Below are positions 5,261-6,313 of a stretch of DNA of 6,313 nucleotides, in pieces. The notes under the pieces are model-generated. The model was not told the origin of the DNA. It ran no database searches and was given only the letters and a program-made list of their open reading frames with translations. Source of the DNA: Verrucomicrobiota bacterium. GTDB taxonomy: Bacteria; Verrucomicrobiota; Verrucomicrobiia; Chthoniobacterales; Xiphinematobacteraceae. Numbering within the stretch: the first letter of the stretch is position 1; each line of letters starts with the position of its first letter. Position numbers and translations under genes: made by a program. The DNA lies in the NCBI GenBank assembly GCA_003176035.1, contig PSRL01000107.1, positions 1-6,313 on the forward strand, written 5' to 3'.

Positions 5261-6139
5261 ATGGCTGTCAATTCCCAGATGTCCACGCGACAATCGAAGC
5301 ACTTTTCGAGTCCCTCTCAAGGCGTGAGGCAGCGAACGTATTCCAGGGCAATGGCGACTATCGGATTCTTCATCCTGATCGAAGTTTTTGCTGCGGGCTG
5401 GAAGTTGGCACCGGATTTAGCAAATACATTTTCTGATTGGAAAATGCTGAAAAAGGAGTCCCCCATTTTTTCAACAACAAAGGGGTCTTCGTTGTTGGCT
5501 CAGGAGGGAAATGATACTGCCAAGCTCGCTCTTCATCGGGCAATTATGATGCAAACCTCAGGCCAAACTGCAAAAGCGCTCACTCTATTGAAAAATTTGC
5601 AATCCCTGCCCCATTTGCCTGCCGACTTACGAGCAGAAATTCAGAATCATATTAATACGCTCCTGGCGGATAACCTTTCCAAACCGGCTGACCTTTCCGC
5701 CGGTTTGAAAAATCGAGGTGATATCGGACTCCAGCCGGGTTCCACGCTGGGCATCATTGAATGCAAGTTGAGGGATGGAAAACCAACGGGTCGCATCCTG
5801 CGGGTAGCCATGAAAGCTCGCCCCGGCTCATCGGTGGACGTCCAAAATATTAAAATTCACGTTTACTTTTACGAAAAGACCAGTGATGGCGAAATTGTGT
5901 TGACAGACGCGGCTATTCGTTCCGAATGGCTCACCCCTCCTGTAGAGTGGGGCAATGGAAACCCGCAGATCCTCGACGTCTTGTATTCTGGGCCACTGGC
6001 GTCCGCCAATCCAAATACATTTTTTGGCTATGTCATTGGGATCTATTACAATGGCGAGCTTCAGGATACCCGCGCGGTTCCGGTGAAGCTGGCACGCGAT
6101 TTTCCACCGCCTCTTTTTTTGACGGCGCAACCGAAATAA
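5261..6139 (+). CDS. Membrane-anchored protein of unknown function
   Basis: No named family recognised with certainty. The 292-residue protein has a basic N-terminal tail (1-30) and one hydrophobic segment (about 31-50, ATIGFFILIEVFAAGW), suggesting an uncleaved anchor with the rest outside the cytoplasm. A helical stretch follows (about 78-138, with SGQTAKALTLLKNL) that resembles a TPR-like helical pair. A probable beta-rich domain (157-282) carries VAMKARPGSSVDVQNIKIHV, VYFYEKTSDGEIVLTD, WLTPPVEW, GYVIGIYYNGELQDTRA and FPPP. From memory, similar C-terminal domains occur in hypothetical proteins of Verrucomicrobia; this is unchecked. The ATG at 5261 gives a 12-nt gap after panD but has no clear ribosome binding site. 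ATGs at 5279 and 5351 are alternatives, and the last would keep only the hydrophobic segment at the N-terminus. No lipobox cysteine is present. Confidence 0.8.
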   Translation: MAVNSQMSTRQSKHFSSPSQGVRQRTYSRAMATIGFFILIEVFAAGWKLAPDLANTFSDWKMLKKESPIFSTTKGSSLLAQEGNDTAKLALHRAIMMQTSGQTAKALTLLKNLQSLPHLPADLRAEIQNHINTLLADNLSKPADLSAGLKNRGDIGLQPGSTLGIIECKLRDGKPTGRILRVAMKARPGSSVDVQNIKIHVYFYEKTSDGEIVLTDAAIRSEWLTPPVEWGNGNPQILDVLYSGPLASANPNTFFGYVIGIYYNGELQDTRAVPVKLARDFPPPLFLTAQPK

Positions 6140-6140
6140 A

Positions 6141-6170
6141 ACTGGAGCCGCTGGCACTGGAGCCGCTGGC
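6141..6170. repeat. Perfect 15-bp tandem duplication
   Basis: ACTGGAGCCGCTGGC occurs twice head to tail with no mismatch (6141-6155, 6156-6170), beginning two bases after the TAA of the preceding gene. The unit is a multiple of three and open in several frames; read in frame past the stop it would give a repeated WSRWH-type peptide. It may be a recent slippage product or part of a 3' UTR; no good terminator stem forms from it. Confidence 0.85.
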
Positions 6171-6237
6171 AATTCGATTTTCGGTTTATTTGTGTTACCT
6201 TTACAAATTGTGACGATTGTGGCGCTTAGAGAATGTA

Positions 6238-6253
6238 TCAACTAAATAGTTGA
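6238..6253. repeat. Inverted repeat, 6-bp arms with 4-nt spacer (first)
   Basis: TCAACT (6238-6243) and AGTTGA (6248-6253) flank AAAT. It has the same geometry as the second inverted repeat 13 bases further on. It could be an operator half-site pair or a small hairpin. Confidence 0.4.
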
Positions 6254-6266
6254 GTCTGAAAGAAGC

Positions 6267-6282
6267 GTTTAAGCTATTAAAC
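6267..6282. repeat. Inverted repeat, 6-bp arms with 4-nt spacer (second)
   Basis: GTTTAA (6267-6272) and TTAAAC (6277-6282) flank GCTA. It lies just before an ATG at 6287 whose frame (MCAGILTVK) stays open to the end of the window, and before a TTGACA at 6302-6307. Neither can be judged without the downstream sequence. Confidence 0.4.
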
Positions 6283-6313
6283 ATCCATGTGTGCGGGTAT
6301 TTTGACAGTAAAA

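Noticed and set aside
4904..5320. 138-codon minus-strand ORF across panD
   Set aside because: It is antisense to an intact panD with all catalytic residues.
5926..6213. 95-codon plus-strand ORF overlapping the end of the hypothetical gene
   Set aside because: It is an overlapping frame without a ribosome binding site; the repetitive EPLA part comes from the 15-bp tandem repeat.
6302..6307. TTGACA, a perfect -35 box
   Set aside because: The window ends before any -10 box could be seen, and a hexamer alone is weak evidence.
6287..6313. Start of a further gene (ATG, MCAGILTVK, open to the end)
   Set aside because: Only nine codons are visible and no ribosome binding site precedes it; it cannot be supported.
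1..6313. CRISPR array, tRNA, rRNA or insertion sequence
   Set aside because: There are no regularly spaced repeats, no cloverleaf or rRNA sequence, and no transposase or terminal inverted repeats.

Overview
The window looks like a chromosomal housekeeping segment of a Gram-negative bacterium from the Planctomycetes-Verrucomicrobia-Chlamydiae (PVC) superphylum, most likely Verrucomicrobia. The evidence is indirect. YidC has the large periplasmic domain of Gram-negative forms. Lgt has a long insertion before its HPSQ motif. The last gene resembles a hypothetical protein family that I recall mainly from Verrucomicrobia. The yidC-to-lgt neighbourhood also recalls the adjacent yidC and lgt genes of Chlamydia. 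Base composition is moderate (mid-40s % GC by eye), and intergenic gaps are roomy in places. That would fit a small or reduced verrucomicrobial genome, but I cannot name the species.

Layout, all genes on the + strand: yidC (5' end outside the window, ends 1417); a 206-nt gap; a short jag-like KH/R3H RNA-binding protein gene (1624-2076); an AI-2E/PerM-family membrane protein gene (2149-3318); lgt (3383-4369); a 519-nt non-coding stretch with terminator-like hairpins, a three-copy 18-nt motif and short Shine-Dalgarno-preceded ORFs (4370-4888); panD (4889-5248); a membrane-anchored hypothetical gene 12 nt further on (5261-6139); and a 174-nt tail with a 15-bp tandem repeat and two small perfect inverted repeats.

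The first block concerns the envelope. YidC inserts membrane proteins, Jag is its usual RNA-binding genetic partner, the AI-2E-family protein is a multi-pass membrane protein, and Lgt performs the first step of lipoprotein maturation. The second block begins at a strong ribosome binding site and makes aspartate 1-decarboxylase (beta-alanine for pantothenate and CoA) plus a protein of unknown function.

The most interesting part is the panD leader. Three related 18-nt elements are arranged so that the middle, inverted one could pair with either the upstream copy or the copy just before the panD ribosome binding site. A 41-codon ORF with its own ribosome binding site overlaps the panD start. This resembles a switchable leader, but AT-rich sequence and chance remain possible explanations.
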